Shown in pieces: positions 25,529 through 34,509 of a stretch of 64,000 nt of DNA. The notes beneath the pieces were generated by a model that worked only from the letters and a program-made list of their open reading frames with translations, did not search any database and had not been told where the DNA came from. Source of the stretch: JBAZOO01 sp041648735 (GTDB lineage Bacteria > Verrucomicrobiota > Lentisphaeria > Oligosphaerales > CAITYL01); contig JBAZOO010000008.1 of assembly GCA_041648735.1 (NCBI GenBank), positions 1 to 64,000 of the forward strand. The letters are read 5' to 3'. A program made the position numbers and the translations under genes. How positions within the stretch are numbered: position 1 is the stretch's first letter; each line of letters begins with the position of its first letter.

Positions 25529-26950
25529 ATGCCCCCCGTCCTGCTGCTCATCGGCAGTCTCGTGCTGGTGTTCTTCGCCACCCTGATCGCCTTCGCCGCC
25601 CGCTACAAGCGTTGTCCGTCCGACAAGATCCTGGTGGTCTACGGCAAGGTCTCCGGCGCCGGCCGCCCTGGGCTGGCCGCCAAATGCTACCACGGCGGCG
25701 GCACCTTCGTCATCCCGATCATCCAGGACTACCAATACCTGGACCTGACCCCGATCCCGATCGAGATCAAGCTGGAAGGCGCCCTCTCCCTCCAGAACAT
25801 CCGCGTCAACACCCCCTCCACCTTCACCGTCGGCGTCTCCACCGAGCCGGGGGTGATGGAGAACGCCGCGGAACGCCTGCTCGGCCTGGACCTGGCCGAG
25901 ATCCAGGACCTGGCGCGGGACATCATCTTCGGCCAGATGCGCGTGGTCATCGCCACCATGCGCATCGAGGAGATCAACTCCGAACGGGAGAAGCTGCTCG
26001 AGAACATCTCCACCGGCGTCGAGGTCGAGCTGAAGAAGATCGGCCTGCGGCTGATCAACGTCAACGTCCAGGACATCACCGACGAGTCGGGCTACATCCA
26101 GGCGCTGGGGCAGGAGGCGGCCGCCCGCGCCATCAACGAGGCCAAGATCAAGGTTGCCGACCAGACCCGGGCCGGCGAAATCGGCAAGGCCCTGGCGGAA
26201 CGCGACCAGCGCGTCGAGGTCGCCGCCGCCATGGCCACCGCCGTGGAAGGGGAGAACACTGCGGGGATCAAGGTCGCCCAGTCCAACGCCGCCCGCCGCG
26301 AGAAGGAGGCCGAAGCCACCCGCCTCGCCGTCGCCGCCGAGCTGGTGAAGGAGGCCGAGGCCAAGCAGGAAGCCTACGTGGCGGAGGAGACCGCCGAACG
26401 GCAGCGCGCCAAGCGCGAGGAGGCGACCCAGTACGCCAACATCGTCGTCCCCGCCGAAATCGAGCGGCGCCGCATCGAGACCATCGCCGAAGCCGATGCC
26501 GAGAAGATCCGGCGGCTGAAGAAGGGGGAGGCGGACGGCATCCGCGCCATGATGGAGGCCGAGGCCGCCGGCTTGCTGGCGATCCTGGAGAAGAAGGCCG
26601 CCGGCTTCGACGCGTTGGTGAAGGCGGCGGGCAACCGTGCCGAGCTGGCCTCGCTGCTGCTGGTCACCGAGCAACTGCCCAAGCTGGTCGAGGAGCAGGT
26701 CAAGGCAATCAGCAACCTCAAGATTGACAAGGTCACCGTCTGGGAAGGGGGCAAGACGGCCGATGGCAAGACCCAGACCGCCGGCTTCCTCTCCGGCCTG
26801 GTCGGCGCCCTGCCGCCGCTGCACGAACTGACCAAGAACGTCGGCATCCAGCTCCCCGAATACCTGGGCAAGATGACGGCCGACGGCCAGCCCCAGGCCA
26901 TGCCGCCGGCCACCACCGCTGGCGAAGGCGGCCCGAAGAAGAAGGGCTGA
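25529..26950 (+). CDS. flotillin-family protein
   Basis: 473 residues: an N-terminal hydrophobic anchor (~4-24), an SPFH/band-7 domain (about 35-190, with VVYGKVSG, DLTPIPIEIKLEG and ISTGVEVELKKIGL), then a long Ala/Glu-rich coiled coil with repeated EAEA/KxxA patterns (~200-370) and a C-terminal tail. AGGAAAGG precedes the ATG. Bacterial flotillins oligomerise in the inner membrane and influence membrane fluidity and protein assemblies. With the upstream NfeD-like gene it forms the usual two-gene unit. It converges with an AraC-type gene whose stop is 7 bp away; a 9-bp stem (26959-26967/26979-26987) lies in that overlap region without a T tract. Confidence 0.9.
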   Translation: MPPVLLLIGSLVLVFFATLIAFAARYKRCPSDKILVVYGKVSGAGRPGLAAKCYHGGGTFVIPIIQDYQYLDLTPIPIEIKLEGALSLQNIRVNTPSTFTVGVSTEPGVMENAAERLLGLDLAEIQDLARDIIFGQMRVVIATMRIEEINSEREKLLENISTGVEVELKKIGLRLINVNVQDITDESGYIQALGQEAAARAINEAKIKVADQTRAGEIGKALAERDQRVEVAAAMATAVEGENTAGIKVAQSNAARREKEAEATRLAVAAELVKEAEAKQEAYVAEETAERQRAKREEATQYANIVVPAEIERRRIETIAEADAEKIRRLKKGEADGIRAMMEAEAAGLLAILEKKAAGFDALVKAAGNRAELASLLLVTEQLPKLVEEQVKAISNLKIDKVTVWEGGKTADGKTQTAGFLSGLVGALPPLHELTKNVGIQLPEYLGKMTADGQPQAMPPATTAGEGGPKKKG

Positions 26951-26957
26951 GCGCCGC

Positions 26958-27785
26958 TCAGGGCTGGCCGCCGGCGCGCCAGCCCTGGGGGCCGCGGCCG
27001 GTGAGCAGCCGGAACTGCCGGGCGAAATGCTTGGGATCCGGCAGGCCGCAACGGCCGGCGATCTCCTTCACCGGCAGCGAGGTCTGCTGGAGGAGCAGCT
27101 TGGCGGCCGCCACGCGCCGGGTCAGGATGTAGCGGGGGATCGTCAGGTTGTAGCGCTGGCGGAAGGCTCGGCAGAGGTAGGCGCGGCTGACGCCGAGGCT
27201 GCGGGCGAGCCCCGGCACGGTCAGCGGCTGGGCCAGCCGCTCCTCGACCAGTTGGCGGAGTTCGCGCAAGGCGTTTTCCAGTCGCCCGGAGAGGCGCGAA
27301 GTCGCCTGGTTGCGGAAAAGCAGCGCCGCGCCAAGGAGCAGCTCCTGGAGCGCCGCGGCGGCGGCCTGCCGCTGTGCCGCCTGCGCCAGGGCGTCGGCGG
27401 CCGGGCGCGACCACAGCTCGATCACTCGTTCCAGCCGTTCGGTCAGGTACGCCCCCTCTTCCGGGCCGGGGGTCAGGTGCAGCGGCAGGGGGATGCAGTG
27501 GCCGGCGGCGGCCGCCACCGGCTTGAAGTGGACGCACCAGTGGCCGGCGGCGCAGTCCGCCCGGTAGACGCTGGGGGTGTCGGGCGGCGTCACGGTCAGG
27601 TCGCCGGGGCACAGGGGGAAGCGGTGCCCGCCGATTTGGATTTCGCCGGCGTATTGGTAGATGTGGAGGGCGACGGTCGGCTCCCGGTAGACGATGCCGT
27701 TTTGGGCGGGGCCGAAACGCCAGTTGCCGCCCATGGTGATCTCCGGCAGCGCCGCCAGCGGCCAGGGGAAGAGGGGGGTGTCCAT
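26958..27785 (-). CDS. AraC-family transcriptional regulator (divergent to UroD-family gene)
   Basis: 275 residues from ATG 27785. The N-terminal half (~1-140) is a cupin-like sensory domain with HIYQYAGEIQIGGHRFPL and LCPGDLTVTPP. The C-terminal ~100 residues hold two helix-turn-helix motifs: LTVPGLARSLGVSRAYLCRA and VKEIAGRCGLPDPKHFARQF. A TTG at 27818 would extend the protein by 11 codons but would run into the operator-like repeat; neither start has a clear ribosome site. The gene diverges from a uroporphyrinogen-decarboxylase-family gene, which it probably controls in response to a small molecule. Confidence 0.85.
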   Translation of the reverse strand: MDTPLFPWPLAALPEITMGGNWRFGPAQNGIVYREPTVALHIYQYAGEIQIGGHRFPLCPGDLTVTPPDTPSVYRADCAAGHWCVHFKPVAAAAGHCIPLPLHLTPGPEEGAYLTERLERVIELWSRPAADALAQAAQRQAAAAALQELLLGAALLFRNQATSRLSGRLENALRELRQLVEERLAQPLTVPGLARSLGVSRAYLCRAFRQRYNLTIPRYILTRRVAAAKLLLQQTSLPVKEIAGRCGLPDPKHFARQFRLLTGRGPQGWRAGGQP

Positions 27786-27808
27786 CTGGGGGGGGTAAGT
27801 GATGAGTT

Positions 27809-27827
27809 TTGCCGACAAATTGCCGAC
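27809..27827. promoter_or_regulatory. 11-bp-phased direct repeat, candidate AraC operator
   Basis: TTGCCGAC occurs at 27809-27816 and 27820-27827, exactly 11 bp (one helical turn) apart in the divergent region between the AraC gene and the UroD-family gene. AraC proteins bind such phased half-sites. Confidence 0.45.
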
Positions 27828-27954
27828 TTCGGGCGGTTTTCAAGCGTGGTGCCACAATATATCTTCCCATCTAGGCTTCGTCTTTTTCCCCATCCCACCC
27901 ACGCTCGCCCGCCAACCTGCCCAGCGGCGGGCGGCAATCCTGGAGCCAGCAGCC

Positions 27955-29046
27955 ATGGACAAGATGACCGGCCGGGAACGAATCGCCCGCATCCTCAAAC
28001 GCCAGCCGGTGGACCGCATCGGCTTGTACGAGCATTTCTGGGGCGACACGCAGAAGGCGTGGACCGCCCAGGGACACCTCCAGCCCGGGGAGAACCTGGA
28101 CGACCATTTCGGCTTCGACATGAGCCTCTGCTGGCCCTTTAACTGCACGGCCGACCTCGACCATCAGCCGGAAATCCTCGAGGAGGACGCGGAGACCGTC
28201 CTCACCAAGGACGGCAACTACGCCGTGCTCCGCCGCCACAAGCGGCACGACACCACGCCGGAGCACGTGGACTTCACCGTCAAGGAACGGCTGGCCTGGG
28301 AGGAGCTGGTCAAGCCAAGGCTGCTGGACACGCGGGACGACCGCCGGCGCATTGACTTCGCCGCCTACCGCCAGGCGAAGGCCCACGCGGCGGCCAAGGG
28401 ACGCTTCTTCTGCTGGAGCGGGGTCAACGTCTTCGAGCTGATGCATCCCGTCTGCGGCCACGAGCATCTGCTGGCGGGGATGGCGCTCGACCCCGACTGG
28501 ATCCGCGACATGGCCCAGACCTACGCCGAGCTGAGCCTGCGGCTCATGGCGACCCTGTTCGCCGAGGAAGGGCTGCCGGACGGGGTCTGGTACTACGAGG
28601 ACATGGGCTACAAGGACCACCCCTTCATGTCGCCGGCCATGTATGAGGGGATCATCCAGCCGTGGCACCGGCGGACCTTCGACTTCTGCCATGCCCGGGG
28701 GCTGCCGGTGATCGTCCACTCCTGCGGCTTTGTCGAGCCGCTGCTGCCGGGGCTGGTCGAAGCGGGGATGGACGCCTTGCAGGTGATGGAGGTCAAGGCC
28801 GGGATGGACTGCCGGCGGCTGAAGCGGCAGTACGGCGACCGCCTCGCCTTCATCGGCGGCATTGACGTGCGCAAGCTCTACACCAACGACTTGCGCCAGG
28901 TCGAGCAGGAGCTGCGCGACCGCGTGCCCGAGATGATGCGCGGCGGCGGCTACGTCCTGCACAGCGACCATTCCATCCCGAAGACGGTGGAATACGCCAC
29001 CTACCGCGAGTTCATCCGCCGCGGCTTGGAGCTAGGCACCTACTGA
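27955..29046 (+). CDS. uroporphyrinogen decarboxylase (URO-D) family protein, probably corrinoid methyltransferase-like
   Basis: 363 residues from ATG 27955 (GGAG 9 bases ahead). The opening MTGRERIARILKRQPVDRIG, the DMGYKDHPFMSPAMYEGII block and VIVHSCGFVEPLLPGLVEAG are typical of URO-D-like proteins of the MtaA/CmuA type, where the HxC pair binds zinc for methyl transfer. The catalytic signature of true HemE near the N terminus (RQAGRY) is absent. These proteins are abundant in Lentisphaerae and are thought to act on methylated substrates with a corrinoid partner; the substrate here is unknown. No corrinoid protein is adjacent. The gene diverges from an AraC regulator. Confidence 0.82.
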   Translation: MDKMTGRERIARILKRQPVDRIGLYEHFWGDTQKAWTAQGHLQPGENLDDHFGFDMSLCWPFNCTADLDHQPEILEEDAETVLTKDGNYAVLRRHKRHDTTPEHVDFTVKERLAWEELVKPRLLDTRDDRRRIDFAAYRQAKAHAAAKGRFFCWSGVNVFELMHPVCGHEHLLAGMALDPDWIRDMAQTYAELSLRLMATLFAEEGLPDGVWYYEDMGYKDHPFMSPAMYEGIIQPWHRRTFDFCHARGLPVIVHSCGFVEPLLPGLVEAGMDALQVMEVKAGMDCRRLKRQYGDRLAFIGGIDVRKLYTNDLRQVEQELRDRVPEMMRGGGYVLHSDHSIPKTVEYATYREFIRRGLELGTY

Positions 29047-29322
29047 GCCGCCGCCGGGGCGGGCCGGAGGGTGTGGCCGGCGGCAGAGCCGCGAAGGTGA
29101 CGCCGGGTGGGTGGCGGCGCTGAGGGACGGATGCCTGGGGGACAGGCGAATTCGTCCTCGAGGGCGATCTCCGAATTCCAACTTCCCAGCCCGGATCCCG
29201 GATGGGCCAGTTGCGGAGGCCGCTGTCCGGTTTTATATTCGTTGTTCTCTACGAAATACAATGCATGCTCCCGCAACCGGAACCGGCTTTCCAATATCCG
29301 CAACCCCAGGAACGACCCGCCA
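29047..29322. other. 276-bp intergenic region
   Basis: No gene or clear terminator was recognised. A short A+T-richer patch (TTTTATATTCG around 29231-29241) may hold the promoter for the DUF1573 gene. Confidence 0.3.
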
Positions 29323-30513
29323 ATGATCCCAATGCCGCACCTTCAACGACTGGCCCTTTTGACCTGGGTGGCGGCGCTGCTTGGCGCCGGCGCGGCCGAA
29401 CTGGCCACGCCCCCCCACGACGAGCACGAGGACGAACAGGTGGAGGAGGCCGCGCCCGCCACGGCCCCGGAGGCAGAGGCGTTGCCGGCGCCACCGCTCA
29501 CCGTGACCCCGGCCGAGCTGAAGGTCGGCACGATCTACGACACGGAGACCAAGCCCTACGCCTTCCAGCTCACCAACACCGGCACGGCCCCGCTCACGGT
29601 CCAGATGATCCGGGCCGGCTGTTCCTGCACCGCCGTGGAGGACTATGTGGGGAAGGCCATCGCCCCGGGCGCCACCCTGGAGATGCGCTTCAAGCTCACC
29701 GGCACCAAGCTCAAGCCGGGGCCGTTCAGCCGCACCATCGCCGTCCAGTTCACGGGGCATTCCCCGGCCATCCTGCCCTTCTCGGGAACCATGGTGGCGC
29801 TGGTGCAGGTGACGCCCAAACGGGACTTGAGCGTGGGCGAAGTGGCGACGGCGGACACGGACTGGGAGGCGACGGCCGAAATCCAGGGCAACTTCCCGGA
29901 GGGGCGGCGCATGATCCTGGGCACCCCGGAGCATCCCCGGTTCAAGCTGGCGCTGACGGAACTCGCTCCCTCCCATTACCGCCTGAGCGTCAAGCCCAAA
30001 AAGCCGTTCACGCTGGGCCGCTTCCGGGAAGAGGTGAGCCTGCCGATCGTCGAGCCGGCCGGGCAGGAGCCGGTCGTGGTCAAGCTCAGGGGACAGGTGG
30101 GCGGCCGGCTCATGGCCTCCTTGCCAGCGCTCACTTTCGCCCCAGCGGCCGCGACGGACAGCGCGCCGCGGGTCGCCACCCTCCGGCTGCGGCTGGCACC
30201 AAGCCGGGCGGAACGGCAGGGAACGCTCCGGCACATGATGATGGGCGAGCGGAAAGTGCCCGCCACGCCGGCACCGCGGCTGACCAAGGAGGAATTGACC
30301 GTGACCGCCCCGCAAGGCGTCAAAACGGAAGCCTTGGCCGACGCCCGCGGGATCGCCCTCAAGCTGAGCTTTGACGCCGCCCTGCTCCGGGACGAGGGGG
30401 GAAAGGGGGAAATCCAGGTCGCCGCCCCCAATTGCGAACCACTGCGCATCCCGTTCCGGGTGCGGACGCCTCCCCCACCGGACGAAACGGATGATGACGG
30501 AGAGACGCCGTGA
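29323..30513 (+). CDS. secreted DUF1573-domain protein
   Basis: 396 residues from ATG 29323 (a second in-frame ATG at 29332 is equally possible). A signal peptide (RLALLTWVAALLGAGAAE) is followed by an acidic His/Asp/Glu linker (HDEHEDEQVEE), then a DUF1573 immunoglobulin-like domain with VGTIYDTETKPYAFQLTNTG and the hallmark RAGCSCTAVE, and about 200 further residues with a second beta-sandwich-like region. DUF1573 proteins are extracytoplasmic and of unknown biochemical role. The stop overlaps the GTG start of the next gene by four bases, so the two are translationally coupled; the CSC cysteines could be targets of that redox protein. Confidence 0.8.
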   Translation: MIPMPHLQRLALLTWVAALLGAGAAELATPPHDEHEDEQVEEAAPATAPEAEALPAPPLTVTPAELKVGTIYDTETKPYAFQLTNTGTAPLTVQMIRAGCSCTAVEDYVGKAIAPGATLEMRFKLTGTKLKPGPFSRTIAVQFTGHSPAILPFSGTMVALVQVTPKRDLSVGEVATADTDWEATAEIQGNFPEGRRMILGTPEHPRFKLALTELAPSHYRLSVKPKKPFTLGRFREEVSLPIVEPAGQEPVVVKLRGQVGGRLMASLPALTFAPAAATDSAPRVATLRLRLAPSRAERQGTLRHMMMGERKVPATPAPRLTKEELTVTAPQGVKTEALADARGIALKLSFDAALLRDEGGKGEIQVAAPNCEPLRIPFRVRTPPPPDETDDDGETP

Positions 30514-32150
30514 CCAGCCTCCCCAGCCGCCTCCTGCGCCTGCTGGCCCTGCCCCTGCTCCTGCTCGCGGCGGCGGCCCCGGCCCAGGCCCGGCCGTTCG
30601 CCGTGATCTTCTCCTCGCCTGGCTGCGAGGACTGCGAAACGGTCAAGAAGTGGTGGGAGGAGCCTGCCGCCGCCCACGGCGACGTGGCGCTGGTGGTGGT
30701 CAGCATGGATCGCCCCGCCAACCACCTCCTGCTGGCGCGGCTGGAGCGGGAACTCGGCGTGGCCGAGGGCAGCGGCACGGTGCTGCCCGCCCTCTACGCC
30801 GGCGGCCGGCTCCTCTACGGGCTCGACGCCATCCAAGACGAGGTCGAGGACTTGCTCGCCGTGGAAGCGGCGGGACACCCGGCACCCGAAAGCCTGCGCG
30901 CCGTGGCGACGAAAACCGCCGCGACCACGGAGCGGTTGCTCGCCTACGACGCGGCGGCGCCCACCCGCAAGCCCGTTCCCGAAGCCGGCGCCGCCACCCG
31001 CTACCGGATGGCCTATTTCACCCTGCCTGGCTGCCAGAAATGCTCCCGCCAGGAATTGGTGTTGCAAGCGCTGGAGGCGGAACTTCCTGGCTTGACGGTT
31101 GACCGCTTCGACGTCACCTCCGCCCGGGGCCGGGCCGCCCTGGAACTGGTCCGGCAACGCTTCAACTTGCCGGGCACGGCGGAAAGCCATGTCCCGCTCC
31201 TCGTCTGGCCGGATGCCTGGTCCGGCGAAAAGAACCTGGGGCCGGACGCCGTCAGGGCCCGCCTGAAGCTGGCCGCCGGCACCCCCTTCTGGGAACAGCC
31301 GCCGGCGGCGCTGCAAGCCACGGGCGTCAGCCTGGCCCAGCAGGACCTGGCCCGGATGACCGTCGGCCTGGTCGCGGCCGCCGGACTGCTGGACGGGATC
31401 AACCCCTGCGCCTTCGCCGTCGCCATCTTCCTGGTGAGCTACCTCCTCTACCTCGGCCGCAGCCCCCGGGAGGTCATCCTGCTCGGCGGCAGCTTCTGCG
31501 CCGGCGTCTTCCTCGCCTATCTCCTCTTGGGCATCGGCCTCTCCTTCCTCCTCGACTGGCTCCGGGCGTTCCCCCTCTTCAAGGCCGCACTCTACGGCCT
31601 GATCGGCGCCGCCGGCCTCCTGCTCGGCATCCTCCATGTCCGTGACGCCATCCGCTTCCGCCGCTCCGGCCGGGCAAAGGACATGGAGATGGGGCTCTCC
31701 CTCGCCACGACCCGGCGGATCCATGACTGCGTCCGGCGCTTCGCCGGCAGCCGCTGGCTGATCCCGGCCGGCGTCGCCCTCGGCTGCATCATCTCCTCCC
31801 TGGAGCTGGCCTGCACGGGGCAGATTTATCTGCCGACCCTGGCAATCGTCAACAAGGCGGGGATGGGGCTGCGCTCCCTTGCCCTGCTGCTGCTCTACAA
31901 CCTGGCGTTCATCCTGCCGCTGGTGGCCGTCACCACCCTTGCCGGCACCGGTGTCAGCGCCAAGGCGCTGGCGGAGTGGGCCAAACGCAACCTGGTCGCC
32001 ACCAAGCTGGCCATGGCCCTGCTCTTCTTCGTGCTCGGCGGCGTCATGCTCGCCCTGGCGGCGCACGACGCCGCGCAGATGCGCCACCCCGCCACCGCCG
32101 GCAACGCCGCCAGCCTCCACCGCCCCCCCCACCCGCCGGCGCCCCTTTGA
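30510..32150 (+). CDS. double thioredoxin-like domain plus CcdA/DsbD-type membrane domain fusion
   Basis: 546 residues from GTG 30510. Order: signal peptide (~1-26), first thioredoxin-like domain with C-E-D-C (about residue 37, FSSPGCEDCETVKKWW), second with C-Q-K-C (~175, LPGCQKCSRQE), then a six- to eight-helix CcdA/DsbD-like domain carrying the conserved cysteines in DGINPCAFAVAIF and LELACTGQIYLP. In DsbD the membrane cysteine pair passes electrons from cytoplasmic thioredoxin outward; here two periplasmic acceptors sit ahead of it on the same chain, a domain order opposite to the usual C-terminal thioredoxin. Coupled to the DUF1573 gene. Likely role: extracytoplasmic disulfide reduction or cytochrome maturation. 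Confidence 0.82.
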   Translation: MTSLPSRLLRLLALPLLLLAAAAPAQARPFAVIFSSPGCEDCETVKKWWEEPAAAHGDVALVVVSMDRPANHLLLARLERELGVAEGSGTVLPALYAGGRLLYGLDAIQDEVEDLLAVEAAGHPAPESLRAVATKTAATTERLLAYDAAAPTRKPVPEAGAATRYRMAYFTLPGCQKCSRQELVLQALEAELPGLTVDRFDVTSARGRAALELVRQRFNLPGTAESHVPLLVWPDAWSGEKNLGPDAVRARLKLAAGTPFWEQPPAALQATGVSLAQQDLARMTVGLVAAAGLLDGINPCAFAVAIFLVSYLLYLGRSPREVILLGGSFCAGVFLAYLLLGIGLSFLLDWLRAFPLFKAALYGLIGAAGLLLGILHVRDAIRFRRSGRAKDMEMGLSLATTRRIHDCVRRFAGSRWLIPAGVALGCIISSLELACTGQIYLPTLAIVNKAGMGLRSLALLLLYNLAFILPLVAVTTLAGTGVSAKALAEWAKRNLVATKLAMALLFFVLGGVMLALAAHDAAQMRHPATAGNAASLHRPPHPPAPL

Positions 32151-32482
32151 ACAGCGGCTGGGGCACCACCACGCCACGAAGCCACCACGGCAGGGGAAGG
32201 AAGGCAAGATTCCGCAAGCGCCCCCGCGAAAACTCAATGGAATCGCGGGCCGCCACTGGCATTTTGCCCACACCCCGTGTTTAGTAGCGGGTGTGGAAAG
32301 GCCGACCTGGCCAGGCTACCCTTCAAACCGGAGGAAAGGAGGGCCGCGGAGACGGACAAGCTTCTGATGTGCCAACTGTAGTTTGGTGGTTCGAAGGTTC
32401 CCGAAAAACCTGCCATCTTCATTCCGTTGGGGGGGGATGACCAGGGCCAAGAAACCCAACCCCAGGCAGAAGGATGCAAATC
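32151..32482. other. 332-bp intergenic region with a hairpin
   Basis: The only structure seen is a perfect 8-bp stem ccacaccc/gggtgtgg (32268-32275 with 32289-32296, 13-base loop), followed by a small ggcc/ggcc hairpin. There is no T tract, so it is not an obvious terminator. No gene was recognised. Confidence 0.4.
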
Positions 32483-33178
32483 ATGAAGAAAGTCATCGCC
32501 CTGTTCTCGCTCTGCGCCGCCACCCTGACGGCTTTTGCCAACGGCCCCCTTCCCGGAGAGGCCTGCCTTCCTGGGTCGGAACTCGCCGTGATCCTCAAGG
32601 GCTCGTTCAAGGACAGCGTCAACTTCGAAAACGACGGCGCCTCCTGCGTCGAGTGGGCGAAGCTCCGCGGCAAGTACGACATCTATCTCGCCCTCTGCTA
32701 CACCGAAATTGACTGCACGACGTGCGACAACACTGGTGCCATCGACCCGATACGCAGCATCCTCTACGTTGTCAGCAAGTCCGACAAGGAGATCCTCAGC
32801 GCACCGCTGGCGAGCCTTCCAGATTATGAACTGCTCTGCCTCGGCGGCAACGACATCGCCCTGAGCTTCTATATGGGCAAGGTCGGCGGCTGGGTCGTCC
32901 TGACCGGCAAACGCGACTGCAAGTATGGCATCAAGTCGCTCGCCGGCGCGGGCATCAACATGTGGGAAGATGGCTGCTTCGGCAGCGTCTTCATCACCAC
33001 GGGCTCCCTCCGCCGCGACGACAGCCTGACCAAGAAGCTCTACGGCTCCCCGGCCGGCAACCCCTACTGCCCCCAATGCACCGAACAGTCCACGCCGTGC
33101 GACAGCCTCCAGGCGACCCTTGAAGGGTTCCTGGAGAAGAAGTACAAGGACTATGCCTGGTTCACGGCCACCGACTGA
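32483..33178 (+). CDS. secreted cysteine-rich protein of unknown function
   Basis: 231 residues from ATG 32483, chosen over ATG 32474 because AAGGA lies 8 bases ahead of it. A clear signal peptide (MKKVIALFSLCAATLTAFA) is followed by a mature domain with about eleven cysteines spaced in pairs (EACLPG, ASCVEW, EIDCTTCD, RDCKYG, YCPQCTEQSTPCD). The body is rich in Lys, Asp and aromatic residues and lacks further membrane segments. I do not recognise a family. Codon use and G+C are slightly lower than the neighbours. A strong terminator follows, so it is a single-gene unit. The cysteine count fits an extracytoplasmic disulfide-bonded or metal-binding protein. Confidence 0.75.
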   Translation: MKKVIALFSLCAATLTAFANGPLPGEACLPGSELAVILKGSFKDSVNFENDGASCVEWAKLRGKYDIYLALCYTEIDCTTCDNTGAIDPIRSILYVVSKSDKEILSAPLASLPDYELLCLGGNDIALSFYMGKVGGWVVLTGKRDCKYGIKSLAGAGINMWEDGCFGSVFITTGSLRRDDSLTKKLYGSPAGNPYCPQCTEQSTPCDSLQATLEGFLEKKYKDYAWFTATD

Positions 33179-33243
33179 CTGGGCCATGCACTGAAATCGC
33201 CGGCCACGGCCGGTTCGTCCCTGCCGCCCCCGCGGCGGCAAAG

Positions 33244-33276
33244 AAAGGAACCCTTTCCCGGGGTTCCTTTTCTTTT
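33244..33276 (+). terminator. strong intrinsic terminator
   Basis: Perfect 10-bp stem AAAGGAACCC/GGGTTCCTTT (33244-33253 with 33261-33270, 7-base loop) followed by TCTTTT. It terminates the secreted-protein gene; the insertion sequence begins directly after the T tract. Confidence 0.9.
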
Positions 33277-34463
33277 GGCGCTTCCGGGGTTTGGGTGGGT
33301 CGGCGTGAGCACGAATCTGGGCGTGACGTAGCCGATCCGGGGCGGTTTTCCCAGGCTAATGTCCGCGGTTTTCCCGCACGGGCGTTTGCAACATGCTTGT
33401 CCCCAGGATGATATTAGCTCCGGTTTTTTGCGGCCGGGGCGGGGTAAGTTACCCACAGGCGGCGGCCCGGCTCCGACGAGCTTGTCCCGCCTGCGGCTGC
33501 CCATTCTCGCCGGGCCGCCACCCATGGATAACTTTCCCGAAGAAAGGGTGCCGACATGGATCTCGTTCCATTCTACCAGATGATGGTCAAGCCGCCGCCG
33601 CCATGGAAGGTCTGCCGGGTGGAGGTGCATCCGGAGATCCGGCGCGGCGATGTCTGGCTGGAGCATGGCTCCGGCGCCTTGTTTGCCTGTCCGGCGTGTG
33701 CCGGCGCGCTTCCGGTGTACGACCATGCGCGGGAGCGCTCCTGGCGGCACCTGGACACCTGCGACTACGAGACGTGGCTGCACGCCGCGCTGCCGCGGGT
33801 GTCCGGCGCGGAACATGGGACTGTCCAGGTGAGGGCGCCGCTTCGCTGACGGGGCTGAGCTGGGACGAGATGGCCACCGTCATGGCCCGGGCCGGCGAGC
33901 GCGGGCTGGCGCGCCGCAGCCCGGAACGTCCTGAAGCGCTGGGCATTGACGAGAAAAGCGGGTTTGCGCGGCACCAGTATTTCACCATCATCGCCGACCT
34001 GAAGGAGGGGCAGGTGCGGGATGTGGTTCCTCTACAACGAAGAGAACGTCCCGGATCACCGCGCCGCGCAGTTCCAGCAGCTCAAGGAGGCCGCCGTCAA
34101 GACCGGCCGGGCCTGGGCCATCAAGGAGGACTTCCGGGAGATCTGGCGGTGCCCAACCGCGGAAGCGGCGGCCGCCTTCTTCAAGAAATGGCATTGGTGG
34201 GCCACCCATTCCCGGCTGGCGCCGATGCGCAGGGCCGCGCACACCCCCAAGAACCACTGGCGGGGCATTGCCAACGCCATCACGGCGAAAATCACCAACG
34301 CCTGCACCGAAGGCCTCAACAGCAAGACCGGGAAGATCAAGCGCGATGCCTTTGGCTTCCGCAGCAAAGAGAAGTTCCGCACCGCCATCCTTTTCCACTG
34401 TGGCGGTCTCGACCTATATCCATCAACCCCATGATTTCAACCCACACAAACCCCGGAAGCGCC
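33277..34463 (+). mobile_element. decayed ISL3-family insertion sequence
   Basis: The 1187-bp element is bounded by 24-bp terminal inverted repeats with one mismatch: GGCGCTTCCGGGGTTTGGGT at 33277 onward and its complement ending at 34463. Between them lies a broken ISL3-type transposase. The flanking 8 bases (33269-33276 and 34464-34471) do not match, so no target duplication is preserved. The element sits immediately after a terminator. Confidence 0.85.
33556..34434 (+). pseudogene. ISL3-type transposase, two internal deletions and frame changes
   Basis: The N-terminal zinc-binding part starts at ATG 33556 (FACPACAGALPVYDHARER, HAALPRVSGAEHGTVQV) and stops at 33849. A middle part in another frame (33850-34020) has LSWDEMATVMARAGERGLARR and LGIDEKSGFARHQYFTIIADL, with the first catalytic Asp. 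The C-terminal part (34021-34434, original frame) reads WFLYNEENVPDHRAAQF, WWATHSRLAPM, ITNACTEGLNSKTGKIKR and AILFHCGGLDLYP. Compared with full ISL3 transposases (~400+ residues), roughly 30 residues before the middle part and ~80 between ADLKEGQVRDV and WFLY, including the second catalytic Asp, are missing. It cannot be active. Confidence 0.85.
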
Positions 34464-34509
34464 AAAAAACGGCCTACGCCGCTTGAAAAACAACACCCCA
34501 TCGGGTTTT

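Noticed and set aside
27955..29046. hemE (uroporphyrinogen decarboxylase)
   Set aside because: The RQAGRY signature is absent and a zinc-type HxC motif is present; the gene at 35599 is rejected as hemE for the same reasons.
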